A DNA stretch of 64,000 bases. Source: Caproicibacter sp046707225 (lineage in GTDB: Bacteria; Bacillota; Clostridia; Oscillospirales; Acutalibacteraceae). Both the position numbers and the translations under genes were made by a program. Of the stretch, positions 7,489 to 15,773 are shown one piece after another. Below the pieces are notes generated by a model that saw only the letters and a list, made by a program, of their open reading frames with translations, was not told the origin of the DNA and searched no databases. Numbering within the stretch: the stretch's first letter is position 1; each line of letters starts with the position of its first letter. Location: the NCBI RefSeq assembly GCF_046707225.1, contig NZ_JBJKOP010000048.1, forward strand, positions 1 through 64,000, in the 5' to 3' direction.

Positions 7489-8730
7489 TCATCCTCCTTT
7501 CAAAGATTCCGCGGCGGCCCTTCCGGCGGTTACACCGCTGGCCCAGGCCCAGTGCAGATTATAGCCCCCGCAGTCGCCGTCGACGTCGAGCAGCTCGCCG
7601 CACAGATACAGCCCCCCGCACTTTTTGGATTCCAGCCGCTCCGTCAGTTCCAAGAGCGGAACACCGCCCGCCGTTACCTGCGCGTGGTCCCACGAAAGCG
7701 TCCCCCTGACCGGGAAGGCATAGCCTTTCGCCGCCGAAACCAGCCGGTCCAGCGTTTCGTCCGAAAGCCGGCTGGCCGGCGTCGACGCGCCGCCCAGCGC
7801 GTATTTCGACAGCTCGATTGTCAGCGCTTTGGGCAGAAAGCCCTCCAGAAGCTGCGAAACGGTCCAGTCGCCCGCGCCGACCGAGGCTGTCTGCAACAGC
7901 TCTTTCAGCTTTTCCGGCGAATACTCCGGAAACAAATCAAGCAGGATTTCCGCATTCTTCGGAGCTCGAATCTCGCCGACACACCGGGAAAGCTCAAAAA
8001 TACAGATGCCCGAAAGCGCGTTTTCCGTAAACTGGACTTCCCCGGCGGATGCGCGCAGGATTTCCCCCTCCGCGCGGAACGAAACGGCAGCCGGGCAGCG
8101 AATCCCTTTTAATGGGCGCACCCGCGCCGGGTCCGTTTTGACCTGAACCAAAGACGGGAAAAGGGGCCCGACGGTGTGGCCCAGTGTTTTCGCCAGCACG
8201 GCTCCCCCGCCGTCCGAGCCGGAGCGCGGGCAGGCTGAACCGCCCGCCGCAAGAATCAGCCTCCGGGCAAAAAACTCTCTCTCTGGGGAAGATATCAAAA
8301 ATCCGCCGTCTGATTTCCGAACGCTTTTCACATCAAAGCCACAGACGGTCTCAACACCGCAGCGGTCCAGATTTCTGCGCAGAACGTTCAAAACGGACGC
8401 CGCCTGCAGACTGTATGGATAAATCCGTCCGCCGTCCAGTTCACGGCAGAGCAGGCCCAGCTTTTGAAACAGCAAAAGCGCCTGTTCCGGCGAAAAGTCT
8501 TTCAGAATCCGATGCGCCGCCGCGTCCCCGTGGTAGTGGGAGCTTTCTCCCGCGCTTCGGTTGGTCAGGTTGCAGCGGCCGTTGCCGGTCAGCAGCAGCT
8601 TTTTTCCGACGCGGTCGTTCTTTTCCAGCACCGCGACGCTCATCCCGCGCCCCCCGGCCCGCGCGGCAGCCAAAGCCGCGGCCATGCCGGAAGGCCCTCC
8701 CCCGACGACCGCAAGATCCGCTTTTTGCAT
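7489..8730 (-). CDS. BaiN/YhiN-type FAD-dependent oxidoreductase
   Basis: 413-aa flavoprotein of the HI0933/BaiN group. It has the FAD loop VVGGGPSG (8-15), the diagnostic GNGRCNLTN motif (49-57), a middle beta-domain (FPSLVQVKT... FTENALSGICIFELSR) and the C-terminal GGVPLLEL... GGLYLCGELLDVDGDCGGYNLHWAWASG FAD-contact region. Some family members reduce dehydro-bile acids (BaiN) and others flavinate or reduce unknown substrates, so function is open. The ATG at 8728-8730 was preferred to the GTG three codons upstream because AAAGGAG sits directly against the GTG. It overlaps the SD of the next gene. Confidence 0.88.
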   Translation of the reverse strand: MQKADLAVVGGGPSGMAAALAAARAGGRGMSVAVLEKNDRVGKKLLLTGNGRCNLTNRSAGESSHYHGDAAAHRILKDFSPEQALLLFQKLGLLCRELDGGRIYPYSLQAASVLNVLRRNLDRCGVETVCGFDVKSVRKSDGGFLISSPEREFFARRLILAAGGSACPRSGSDGGGAVLAKTLGHTVGPLFPSLVQVKTDPARVRPLKGIRCPAAVSFRAEGEILRASAGEVQFTENALSGICIFELSRCVGEIRAPKNAEILLDLFPEYSPEKLKELLQTASVGAGDWTVSQLLEGFLPKALTIELSKYALGGASTPASRLSDETLDRLVSAAKGYAFPVRGTLSWDHAQVTAGGVPLLELTERLESKKCGGLYLCGELLDVDGDCGGYNLHWAWASGVTAGRAAAESLKGG

Positions 8731-8746
8731 GGGGATCACTCCTTTC

Positions 8747-9238
8747 CTACAGGATCGAGCCCAAAACGCCGTAGGCGAGCAGGCACATAATCACATCCGC
8801 GATGATGCAGCCAAGCACCACGGAAATCAGCGCGTGCCGGAACTTCATGCCGATCAGGGCGGCGGCGGCGGAGCCTGTCCACGCGCCGGTACCGGGCAGC
8901 GGAATCGCGACAAACAGCAGCAGGCCGAACGTCTTGTATTTTTCAATCTGTTTACTTTTACGGTTCATCTTGTCCTCCAGCCGGTGCACCAGACGAACAA
9001 AGCGCGTGTTGCGCAGCCAGTCCAGAATCTTTCGGAAAAAAAGAAGAATAAAAGGGACGGGCAGCAGCGTGCCGGCCAGACAAATAAAAAACGCACGGAT
9101 CATTCCGACATGCAGCAAACCCGCCGCAAGGATGCCGCCCCTGAGCTCAAGCAACGGCAAAAGAGAAATGAGAAACACAATCAGTTCAGCGGGAATGCCC
9201 CGCAGGGCATTGATCAATGTTGTAACCAGCTGATCCAT
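8747..9238 (-). CDS. Small multidrug-export-family membrane protein
   Basis: 163-aa integral membrane protein with about four hydrophobic segments and the two family marks: LISLLPLLELRGGI near residue 24-37 and VAIPLPGTGAWTGSAAA near 110-126. It matches the 'small multi-drug export' family (COG2426). The name is historical and transport has scarcely been demonstrated. The SD GAGGT lies 10 bases before the ATG. The gene is 16 bases upstream of the BaiN-type gene on the same strand. Confidence 0.82.
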   Translation of the reverse strand: MDQLVTTLINALRGIPAELIVFLISLLPLLELRGGILAAGLLHVGMIRAFFICLAGTLLPVPFILLFFRKILDWLRNTRFVRLVHRLEDKMNRKSKQIEKYKTFGLLLFVAIPLPGTGAWTGSAAAALIGMKFRHALISVVLGCIIADVIMCLLAYGVLGSIL

Positions 9239-9324
9239 TCAAAAGATACCTCTGTATGTTCAAAATTTGGGAGTCTCCGGCTGTTAAAACAAAAAGTCCG
9301 CCGCATTACCGCAGCGACCGGTCC

Positions 9325-9438
9325 TCAGGAAAAAAACGCCAGAAAAAAAGCGGAGGCAGCGATCAGAACCGCGCAGACTCCGGCAAGAATCCGGACAAAC
9401 AGCGCATGCGGTTTTCCCGGCGCCGGCTGATGCTTCAT
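9325..9438 (-). CDS. 37-aa single-span membrane peptide
   Basis: Short reading frame too small for ordinary gene finders: a basic N-terminus (MKHQPAPGKPH) then a continuous hydrophobic stretch from about residue 13 to 36 ending in FFS. The support is its translation signals: GGGAGGG six bases before the ATG, and a TATAAT (9461-9466 on the minus strand) 22 bases further upstream. No homologue is recalled. It precedes the multidrug-export gene by 86 bases on the same strand and could be its small partner or an independent membrane peptide. Confidence 0.55.
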   Translation of the reverse strand: MKHQPAPGKPHALFVRILAGVCAVLIAASAFFLAFFS

Positions 9439-9543
9439 GGCAATCCCTCCCATTCGTTTTATTATAGCAAACGGCGGATTGAAAATACAGTGTTTTGCCC
9501 GATCTTCACAGGAATTTCATAAAGCTGCCGAAAATCCTCTGCG

Positions 9544-9572
9544 TTGACAACCCCTCCTCTTTGCAATACAAT
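9544..9572 (+). promoter_or_regulatory. Sigma-A-type promoter of the LCP gene
   Basis: A perfect TTGACA (9544-9549) and TACAAT (9567-9572) are separated by 17 bases. The ATG lies 35 bases downstream behind GAGGTG. Confidence 0.85.
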
Positions 9573-9607
9573 AAGTAGGCTTGATTGAAATGAACGCGAG
9601 GTGCAGT

Positions 9608-10813
9608 ATGAACAGACAAAACACGGGACGTCCCGTCCGCCGTAGCGGTTCCGGCGGCGGCAGCCGAAACGCCGCGGGCAGACCGGCGACTCGCCGAAAT
9701 GTTTCCTGGGACACACAGGAAATCGACCGCTACAATGTGGTCGACCGGGATATCTACAGCAATTCCCCCAAACGCCGCGGCACGCAAACCAGAAAGCGGC
9801 GGAAAAAGGGCGGCTGCCTGAAAAAATTATTCACTCTGCTCCTCGTTGTCACGCTGGCCGCAGTCGGCGGCGCATTTATTTATTTCCATATTCTCTCCTC
9901 CCGCCTGAATCGTTCCGACGTGACCAGCTCGCAGCTGGCGAATTATGTGCAGCTGCCGAGCGGCGCCCCGGCCTGGAACGTAAAGTCGGACAACAGCGTC
10001 ATGAACATTCTGCTGCTTGGCGTGGATGAGAACGAGGATGGCTCCGACGGCCGGTCGGACACCAACATGCTGATGTCCATCGACAGCAAATCCAAAAGCA
10101 TCCGGCTCGTGTCTTTTCTGCGGGACTCCTACCTGGAAATTCCGACCGTCGGGAAAAACAAGCTCAATGCCGCCTACGCGAAGGGCGGAGTCGCCCTGAC
10201 CATGCAGACGCTGGAAAACAATTACCGAATCAATATCGACCAGTATATTTCGGTCGATTTCAATAACTTCGCCGCCGTGATTGACAAAATGGGCGGGCTG
10301 GATGTTCCGATGTCCAAAGCGGCCTGTCAGGCGGAAAACGAAAACATGGGCAGCCATCTGTCTTATCCCGCCACCGGCGAAAAAACCATCACCCACCATC
10401 TAAACGGAAAACTCTGCCTTTATTACGCCCGCATCCGCCACGCTACCGATGAATTCGGTCATGACGACTACGGGCGCACGGGGCGGCAGCGGCAGGTCGT
10501 GGAGCTTATGATCCAAAAAATGAAATCCATGAACCTCATCGACGCCAACAAACTGATCTACGATTATTTAAATTATGTAAAAACGAACCTGAGCGACAGC
10601 CAGCTTTTGTACCTTGCGTCCGTCGGCGCGTCGCTTTCCGGCTACAAAATTGAAACTCAGCAGATTCCCGCTCCCAATACCTTTGACGACAGCGTTTCCG
10701 TGAAAGGAATCGGGAAAGTGGTTTCGGTCAATCTGGAAAAGAACTGCACCGTTCTGCGGCAATTTCTCTACGGCGAAAACAGCTCGTCCGAAAGCAGCTC
10801 GGACGGAACCTGA
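9608..10813 (+). CDS. LytR-CpsA-Psr (LCP) family cell-wall glycopolymer ligase
   Basis: 401-aa protein. A long basic, Gly/Arg-rich cytoplasmic N-terminus is followed by one transmembrane segment (about 74-94) and an extracellular LCP domain. LCP landmarks: ILLLGVDENEDGSDGRSDTNMLM, VSFLRDSYLEIP, LNAAYAKGG and the C-terminal RIRHATDEFGHDDYGRTGRQRQ with the conserved Arg residues binding the polyprenyl pyrophosphate. LCP enzymes transfer teichoic acid or other glycopolymers from lipid carrier to peptidoglycan. It ends in a short Ser-rich tail (SSSESSSDGT). The ATG at 9608 (GAGGTG SD) is preferred over an upstream ATG without SD. Monocistronic. Confidence 0.93.
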   Translation: MNRQNTGRPVRRSGSGGGSRNAAGRPATRRNVSWDTQEIDRYNVVDRDIYSNSPKRRGTQTRKRRKKGGCLKKLFTLLLVVTLAAVGGAFIYFHILSSRLNRSDVTSSQLANYVQLPSGAPAWNVKSDNSVMNILLLGVDENEDGSDGRSDTNMLMSIDSKSKSIRLVSFLRDSYLEIPTVGKNKLNAAYAKGGVALTMQTLENNYRINIDQYISVDFNNFAAVIDKMGGLDVPMSKAACQAENENMGSHLSYPATGEKTITHHLNGKLCLYYARIRHATDEFGHDDYGRTGRQRQVVELMIQKMKSMNLIDANKLIYDYLNYVKTNLSDSQLLYLASVGASLSGYKIETQQIPAPNTFDDSVSVKGIGKVVSVNLEKNCTVLRQFLYGENSSSESSSDGT

Positions 10814-10848
10814 TTTTTGCGGTCGCGCGCCGCAATCAACGGCTTGTG

Positions 10849-10872
10849 ACGGCGGGGAAACCCGCCGTTTTT
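10849..10872 (+). terminator. Intrinsic terminator after the LCP gene
   Basis: ACGGCGGG-GAAA-CCCGCCGT is an 8-bp stem with a GAAA tetraloop, followed by TTTTTCC. Confidence 0.9.
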
Positions 10873-10911
10873 CCGTAAGAAGTGAAATTGCTTTTATTTT
10901 ATGGCACAGAA

Positions 10912-10920
10912 TGGTATAAT
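10912..10920 (+). promoter_or_regulatory. Extended -10 promoter of metG
   Basis: TGG-TATAAT (10912-10920) is an extended -10 element. The -35 region 17 bases upstream (TTTTAT) is weak. The metG ATG follows 31 bases later behind GGAGG. Confidence 0.6.
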
Positions 10921-10951
10921 AATAAAAATTAAGTTCCCGGAGGCTGAAAAA

Positions 10952-12913
10952 ATGGAGAAAAAGACCTTTTACATCACGACGCCCATCTATTACCCGTCCG
11001 GCAAGCCCCATATCGGACACAGCTACTGCACGCTGGCCAGCGACGCCATCGCGCGCTACAAGCGAATGCAGGGGTACGACGTGATGTTTTTAACCGGGAC
11101 GGACGAACACGGTTTAAAGATTGAACAGAAAGCGGAAAAGGAAGGCGTCACGCCAAAACAATATGTGGACCGCATGGCGCAGGTTTTTAAAGATCTGTGG
11201 AAACTGCTGAATATCTCAAACGACCGCTTTATCCGCACAACGGACGACTACCATGTAAAAGCCGTGCAGAAGATTTTTAAGGAGCTGTACGACCGCGGCG
11301 AAATTTACAAAGGCGAATACAAAGGCTGGTACTGCACGGACTGCGAGGCTTTCTGGACCGAGACGCAGCTGAAAGACGGCAAATGCCCCGACTGCGGACG
11401 CGAAGTGAAAATCGTCAGCGAGGAAGCCTATTTTTTCCGCCTTTCCAATTACGCCGAACCGCTTCTAAAATACTATGAGGAACACCCTGATTTCATCCAG
11501 CCGGAAAGCCGCAAGAATGAAATGATCAGCTTTATCAAGCAGGGCCTTGAGGACCTGTGCGTCTCCCGCACCAGCTTTTCGTGGGGCATTCCGGTCACCT
11601 TCGACCCCAAACATGTGGTATACGTCTGGCTTGACGCGCTGACCAACTACATCACGGCGCTCGGGTACGGTTCAGACGACGATTCCGCTTACCGGAAATA
11701 CTGGCCCGCCGACGTTCATTTCGTCGGCAAGGAAATCGTCCGCTTCCACACCATCATCTGGCCCGCCATGCTGATGGCGCTGGAGCTTCCGCTCCCCAAA
11801 CAGATTTACGGCCACGGCTGGCTCCTGTTCGGCGACGGAAGCAAAATGAGCAAAAGCAAAGGCAACGTGGTCGACCCGATGACTCTCTGCTCCCGTTACG
11901 GCGTGGACGCGATCCGCTATTTCCTGCTTCGGGAAATCCCATTCGGCGCCGACGGCCTGTTTACGAACGAAGCGCTGATCAGCCGCATCAACTCCGACCT
12001 TGCAAACGACCTTGGGAACCTGCTTTCCCGCACGACCGCGATGGCGGAAAAGTATTTCGGCGGAAAAATTCCCGCGGAACGCGAAGCGGCTCCGCTCGAC
12101 GAAGAACTGAAGGCCACGGCGCTTTCCCTGCGCGGCAAGTGCGACGAGGCGATCAATAAATACCAGTTCTCAAACGCGCTCGCGGAAATCTGGAAGCTGA
12201 TTTCGCGCACGAACAAATATATCGACGAAACGGCGCCTTGGGCGCTGGGCAAAGACGAAAGTCAAAAGGCTCGCCTTGCGGCGGTTCTTTACAATCTGTG
12301 CGAGTCGCTCCGCATCATATCCGTTCTGCTCACGCCGTTTCTGCCGGAAACTTCCCCGAAAATTCAGGAGCAGCTCGGCGTTTCCGGCGATGCCGTCACC
12401 TATGAATCAGCGGGAATCTGGGGCGAATTTCCAACCGATGCAGTCGTTAAAAAAGGGGCGACCCTTTTCCCCCGCATCGATGTGGACAAAGAGATTGAGG
12501 AACTGAACAAGCTGATTCCGAATCCTGCCGACCCGGCAAACGCAAAAGCCGCGCAGGAAACGAAAGCGGAGGATCAGCCCGGGGGAATCGCACAGATCGG
12601 AATCGAAGATTTCGCGAAAGTGGATCTGCGGGCTGCAAAAGTAACGGCCTGTGAACCGATCAAGCGTTCCAAAAAGCTTTTAAAGCTGACGCTGGACGAC
12701 GGCATGGGCGGACGCACGGTTGCCTCCGGTATTTCGCAGTGGTATAAGCCGGAAGACCTGATCGGGCACACGGTCATTGTGGTATCAAATCTGAAGCCAG
12801 CCAAGCTCTGCGGCGTGGAAAGCCAGGGAATGATCCTTGCCGCCGACGCGGGCGAAGACGACGTGCGCGTGGTCTTTGTCGACGGTGTTCCCGCCGGCAG
12901 CAAGATCCGGTAA
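10952..12913 (+). CDS. metG: Methionyl-tRNA synthetase
   Basis: 653-aa class I aminoacyl-tRNA synthetase that charges initiator and elongator tRNA-Met in the cytosol. The HIGH motif is at 20-23 (PHIGHSY). The zinc insertion has two CxxC pairs, CTDCEAFW and CPDCGRE, near 125-150. The KMSKS loop SKMSKSKGN is near 298-306. The C-terminal 110 residues from about 548 (IGIEDFAKVDLRAAKV...) form the EMAP/Trbp111-type tRNA-binding OB fold used for dimerisation. The length fits the B. subtilis-type enzyme. The ATG at 10952 has GGAGG nine bases upstream; upstream in-frame codons fall at the promoter. Confidence 0.98.
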   Translation: MEKKTFYITTPIYYPSGKPHIGHSYCTLASDAIARYKRMQGYDVMFLTGTDEHGLKIEQKAEKEGVTPKQYVDRMAQVFKDLWKLLNISNDRFIRTTDDYHVKAVQKIFKELYDRGEIYKGEYKGWYCTDCEAFWTETQLKDGKCPDCGREVKIVSEEAYFFRLSNYAEPLLKYYEEHPDFIQPESRKNEMISFIKQGLEDLCVSRTSFSWGIPVTFDPKHVVYVWLDALTNYITALGYGSDDDSAYRKYWPADVHFVGKEIVRFHTIIWPAMLMALELPLPKQIYGHGWLLFGDGSKMSKSKGNVVDPMTLCSRYGVDAIRYFLLREIPFGADGLFTNEALISRINSDLANDLGNLLSRTTAMAEKYFGGKIPAEREAAPLDEELKATALSLRGKCDEAINKYQFSNALAEIWKLISRTNKYIDETAPWALGKDESQKARLAAVLYNLCESLRIISVLLTPFLPETSPKIQEQLGVSGDAVTYESAGIWGEFPTDAVVKKGATLFPRIDVDKEIEELNKLIPNPADPANAKAAQETKAEDQPGGIAQIGIEDFAKVDLRAAKVTACEPIKRSKKLLKLTLDDGMGGRTVASGISQWYKPEDLIGHTVIVVSNLKPAKLCGVESQGMILAADAGEDDVRVVFVDGVPAGSKIR

Positions 12914-12933
12914 CCTGCGGCTGCGCGTTTTTC

Positions 12934-12968
12934 ACCGGGAGAGTCTTTTGATTCTCCCGGTTTTTTTC
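12934..12968 (+). terminator. Intrinsic terminator after metG
   Basis: ACCGGGAGA and TCTCCCGGT pair over a 10-base loop, followed by seven T. The 200 bases between here and tatD show no other recognisable feature. Confidence 0.92.
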
Positions 12969-13176
12969 CACACAAAATCTTTCGGCGGATGGCGGATATT
13001 TTCTTGTTTTGCAGACATTCGTGTGCCAAGCAGAGGAACTTTACCGACGGAAAAAACGAAACCGCCAATATGCGATGGGTCACGCGACAAAAGTGCAAAG
13101 AGATGCTTTCACGGAACAGGAACGGCTTTTATCCCATGCACCTCAACGCACTAAAGAAATCTTTGATGGAGGCCAT

Positions 13177-13956
13177 ATGAATTACTCCAATATTTTCGAC
13201 AGCCACGCGCACTACGACGACGAAGCGTTCGACGCCGACCGGGACGGCCTGCTCGCCTCTCTTCCGGAAAAAGGCGTCTGCCATGTGGTCGACTGCGGCG
13301 CGGACCTTGTCTCTTCCCGCAAAGCAATTTCACTTGCAGCGCGGTACGGCTATTTTTCGGCGGCGGCGGGCATTCATCCGGAATGCGCCAAAGACGTTCC
13401 CGCCGATTGGCAGACACAGCTTGAAGAGTTGCTCGCCGATTCGCACATTGTTGCGGTCGGGGAAATCGGCCTTGACTATCACTTTGAGGAAAACGCCCCC
13501 AGAGATGTGCAGCGCGATATTTTTGAAAAGCAGATTCTTCTGGCAAACAAGCTCCGCCTACCGGTGATCGTGCATGACCGCGACGCGCACGGCGACACCA
13601 TGGAGCTGCTGCGCCGCCACCGCCCGGCCGGGGTCATCCACTGCTTTTCGGGCAGCGTGGAAATGGCGGCCGAAGCCGTTCGGCTCGGGATGTATCTCGG
13701 CGTCGGCGGTTCCGTTACCTTTAAGAACGCCCGCGTTCCGGTCGAGGTGGTAAAGAGCCTGCCGCGCGACCGCCTGCTGCTGGAAACCGACTGTCCCTAT
13801 CTCGCGCCGGTCCCGTACCGCGGCAAGCGCAACGATTCCTCGCTGATCCCTTTCGTCGCGGAAAAAATCGCCGGAATTCGAGGCGAAAGTCCGCAGGATA
13901 TTCTAACCCTGGCAAAAGAAAACGCGGAAACACTGTTCCGCGTCTGCAAAGACTGA
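13177..13956 (+). CDS. TatD-family metal-dependent DNase
   Basis: 259-aa TIM-barrel metallohydrolase. Metal ligands: FDSHAHYDD (His10, His12), the glutamate in VGEIGLDYHF near residue 96, VIVHDRDAH, HCFSGS, and the aspartate in LLLETDCPYLAP. TatD proteins are 3'-5' exonucleases or D-aminoacyl-tRNA deacylase-like hydrolases acting in DNA quality control. The ATG at 13177 follows GGAGG by four bases and matches the family start. The metG-tatD order is common in Firmicutes. Confidence 0.93.
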   Translation: MNYSNIFDSHAHYDDEAFDADRDGLLASLPEKGVCHVVDCGADLVSSRKAISLAARYGYFSAAAGIHPECAKDVPADWQTQLEELLADSHIVAVGEIGLDYHFEENAPRDVQRDIFEKQILLANKLRLPVIVHDRDAHGDTMELLRRHRPAGVIHCFSGSVEMAAEAVRLGMYLGVGGSVTFKNARVPVEVVKSLPRDRLLLETDCPYLAPVPYRGKRNDSSLIPFVAEKIAGIRGESPQDILTLAKENAETLFRVCKD

Positions 13957-14048
13957 AAAGACCATTTTTCGCTGAACGGCCATCCCGTGCGAACTCATAC
14001 AAGGACTCTCACCCTCTTCCATGCCAAAAAGCGCGCGGAGAAAAAACG

Positions 14049-14189
14049 GATTCCAGCAAATTCGGCAAAGTAAGCCCGGCTTATTTTGCTCAGCTCAATG
14101 AAATGGACAGGATTATCACCGACAGCGGACTGTCCTCCGACTGGAAAAGCTTTATCGAACAGGCAGACATTAAACTTTCGCTCGTCTAA
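14049..14189 (+). pseudogene. C-terminal remnant of a DeoR/GlpR-type sugar regulator
   Basis: In one frame the DNA reads DSSKFGKVSPAYFAQLNEMD followed by RIITDSGLSSDWKSFIEQAD and IKLSLV, then TAA. DSSKFGK and IITDSGL are hallmarks of the extreme C-terminus of DeoR-family repressors (sugar-phosphate-binding domain). The rest of the protein, including the helix-turn-helix, is absent: upstream codons in this frame do not continue the family. It lies just before rpoN, suggesting deletion of an older operon. No start codon or SD serves it. Confidence 0.6.
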
Positions 14190-14337
14190 AGGCTTACGCC
14201 CGTTTCGTTCGGGAAGCTCTACTGGCGGATATGGCTGTTTCGAACCGGCTTTGCTCTCATTTTCCGAATTGTTATTATGATACGTCAAAATACTGCTATA
14301 TTGGATTTGAGAGATGAAAGCGGGGGAGGAATTCGAA

Positions 14338-15666
14338 ATGGACTTGCTGCAGGAAATCAGCCAAAAGCAAACGTTGTCGCTCCTGCAGACGCAGTCGCTG
14401 AAAATTCTGATGATGAACAACAGCGAATTGTACGACTTTCTGCAGCGTGAACAAATGGAAAACCCCGTGCTGGAGCTGGAAGGCGGTTCGGAAGAGGAGA
14501 AGATCCGTTCGATCGGCGATTGGTTTTGCCGTCAGGGACACGGCCCCGAGAGCATTGAATGGGACGAGGAGGAGCGGGAGGCCGCGTGGAAAGAAGACCA
14601 GACGACTTCTTTGCAGGAGTCGCTGAAATCCCAGATCAGACTGCGTATGTATACAAAACGGGAAATCCAGTTGATTCAGTATATCATCGACCTCCTGGAT
14701 GAGGACGGCTATCTCACGGTTTCGGCGGACGAAATCAGTTCCCTTACAAGCTGCAGCCGGGAACAGGTGCGAAAATGTATAGACGCGGTTCAGGGCATGG
14801 AGCCCGCCGGAGTGGGGGCCGGCGGCCTTTGTGAGTGCCTGCTGCTCCAACTGGAGGCAAAGGGCCTTTTGGACCGCAATTTCGCTTCGATCATAGAAAA
14901 TTGCCTGACGGACGTCGCCTATGGCCATTATCATAAAATAGCGCGGCAGCTTTCTCTGCCGATCAAAGAGGTGAAAGAATACGTTGCGGTCCTTCACTCC
15001 TTGAACCCGCGCCCTGGCAGCGGGTTTGGATGCCGGGAGAATCCGGCTTACATCGTACCGGACGTCTTAATCGACCGGCAGGAAGACTCCTGGGAGATTA
15101 CGCTGAACGACCGGTGGATCGGATCCGTCGGCGTCAGCAGAATGTATGAAGCTCTGTATCGCAATTCGAAAGACCCGGGCACGACGGAGTACCTGAAAGA
15201 AAAAATCCGGCGGGCGCAGTTTGTTGTGAAAAGCGTTGAGCAAAGGCGCAATACCCTTCTCAGAGTGACACGCGTGGTTCTCGACAGGCAGAAAGAGTAT
15301 TTTGAGGGAAGAGGCCCTTTGGCGCCGCTGAATCTCAGCATGGTGTCGGGCGAGCTGAAGCTTCACGAATCGACCGTCAGCCGGGCAATTCGGGAAAAAT
15401 ATCTTCAGTCGCCCGTTGGCACGCGTCTGTTTAAGGACTTTTTCAGCGCCGGCGTGGCGTCCTGCGGAGAAATGATGAGCAGCCACGCGGTCAAGGAAAT
15501 GATTGTCAGGCTGATACGGGAGGAAGACACGGCCAGACCGCTCAGCGACAGCGCGCTTGCGGAAAAGCTGAAGGGATCGGGAGTTAACATATCGCGCAGA
15601 ACGGTCGCGAAATACCGCGATGAGCTGAAGATCAAAAATGCCTTTGAACGCAGAAGTCTGAAATAG
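14338..15666 (+). CDS. rpoN: RNA polymerase sigma-54 factor
   Basis: 442-aa sigma-54. Region I (1-50) is Gln/Leu-rich (QKQTLSLLQTQSLKILMMNN), the core-binding region holds LLDEDGYLT and LNPRPGSGF, the HTH LHESTVSRAIREKYL is near 342-356, and the RpoN box ISRRTVAKYRDE is near 418-429 (consensus ARRTVAKYRE). Sigma-54 recognises -24/-12 promoters and needs an enhancer-binding ATPase. Such an activator (21639-23540) and two matching promoters lie within 8 kb, so this factor probably serves that module among others. The ATG at 14338 has GGGGGAGG at good spacing and begins region I. It is monocistronic with its own terminator. Confidence 0.97.
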   Translation: MDLLQEISQKQTLSLLQTQSLKILMMNNSELYDFLQREQMENPVLELEGGSEEEKIRSIGDWFCRQGHGPESIEWDEEEREAAWKEDQTTSLQESLKSQIRLRMYTKREIQLIQYIIDLLDEDGYLTVSADEISSLTSCSREQVRKCIDAVQGMEPAGVGAGGLCECLLLQLEAKGLLDRNFASIIENCLTDVAYGHYHKIARQLSLPIKEVKEYVAVLHSLNPRPGSGFGCRENPAYIVPDVLIDRQEDSWEITLNDRWIGSVGVSRMYEALYRNSKDPGTTEYLKEKIRRAQFVVKSVEQRRNTLLRVTRVVLDRQKEYFEGRGPLAPLNLSMVSGELKLHESTVSRAIREKYLQSPVGTRLFKDFFSAGVASCGEMMSSHAVKEMIVRLIREEDTARPLSDSALAEKLKGSGVNISRRTVAKYRDELKIKNAFERRSLK

Positions 15667-15731
15667 AGAAAAGCGGAACCGCTCTCTCCGGGAAAAATCA
15701 GGTCCCGGGAGGAGCGATTCCGCTTTTCTTT
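15667..15731. terminator. Bidirectional terminator between rpoN and dctM
   Basis: The long imperfect stem AGAAAAGCGGAA(C)CGCTC / GAGCG(AT)TTCCGCTTTTCT has an inner CCGGG/CCCGG arm and a T-rich tract on both sides. Confidence 0.85.
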
Positions 15732-15773
15732 TGCGTAAAGGCCGAAAGTGAAATAGTAACAGGGAAGCTTTGT

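Noticed and set aside
13995..14420. 141-codon minus-strand frame opposite the DeoR remnant and rpoN start
   Set aside because: It is antisense to rpoN and the remnant, with no SD or motif.
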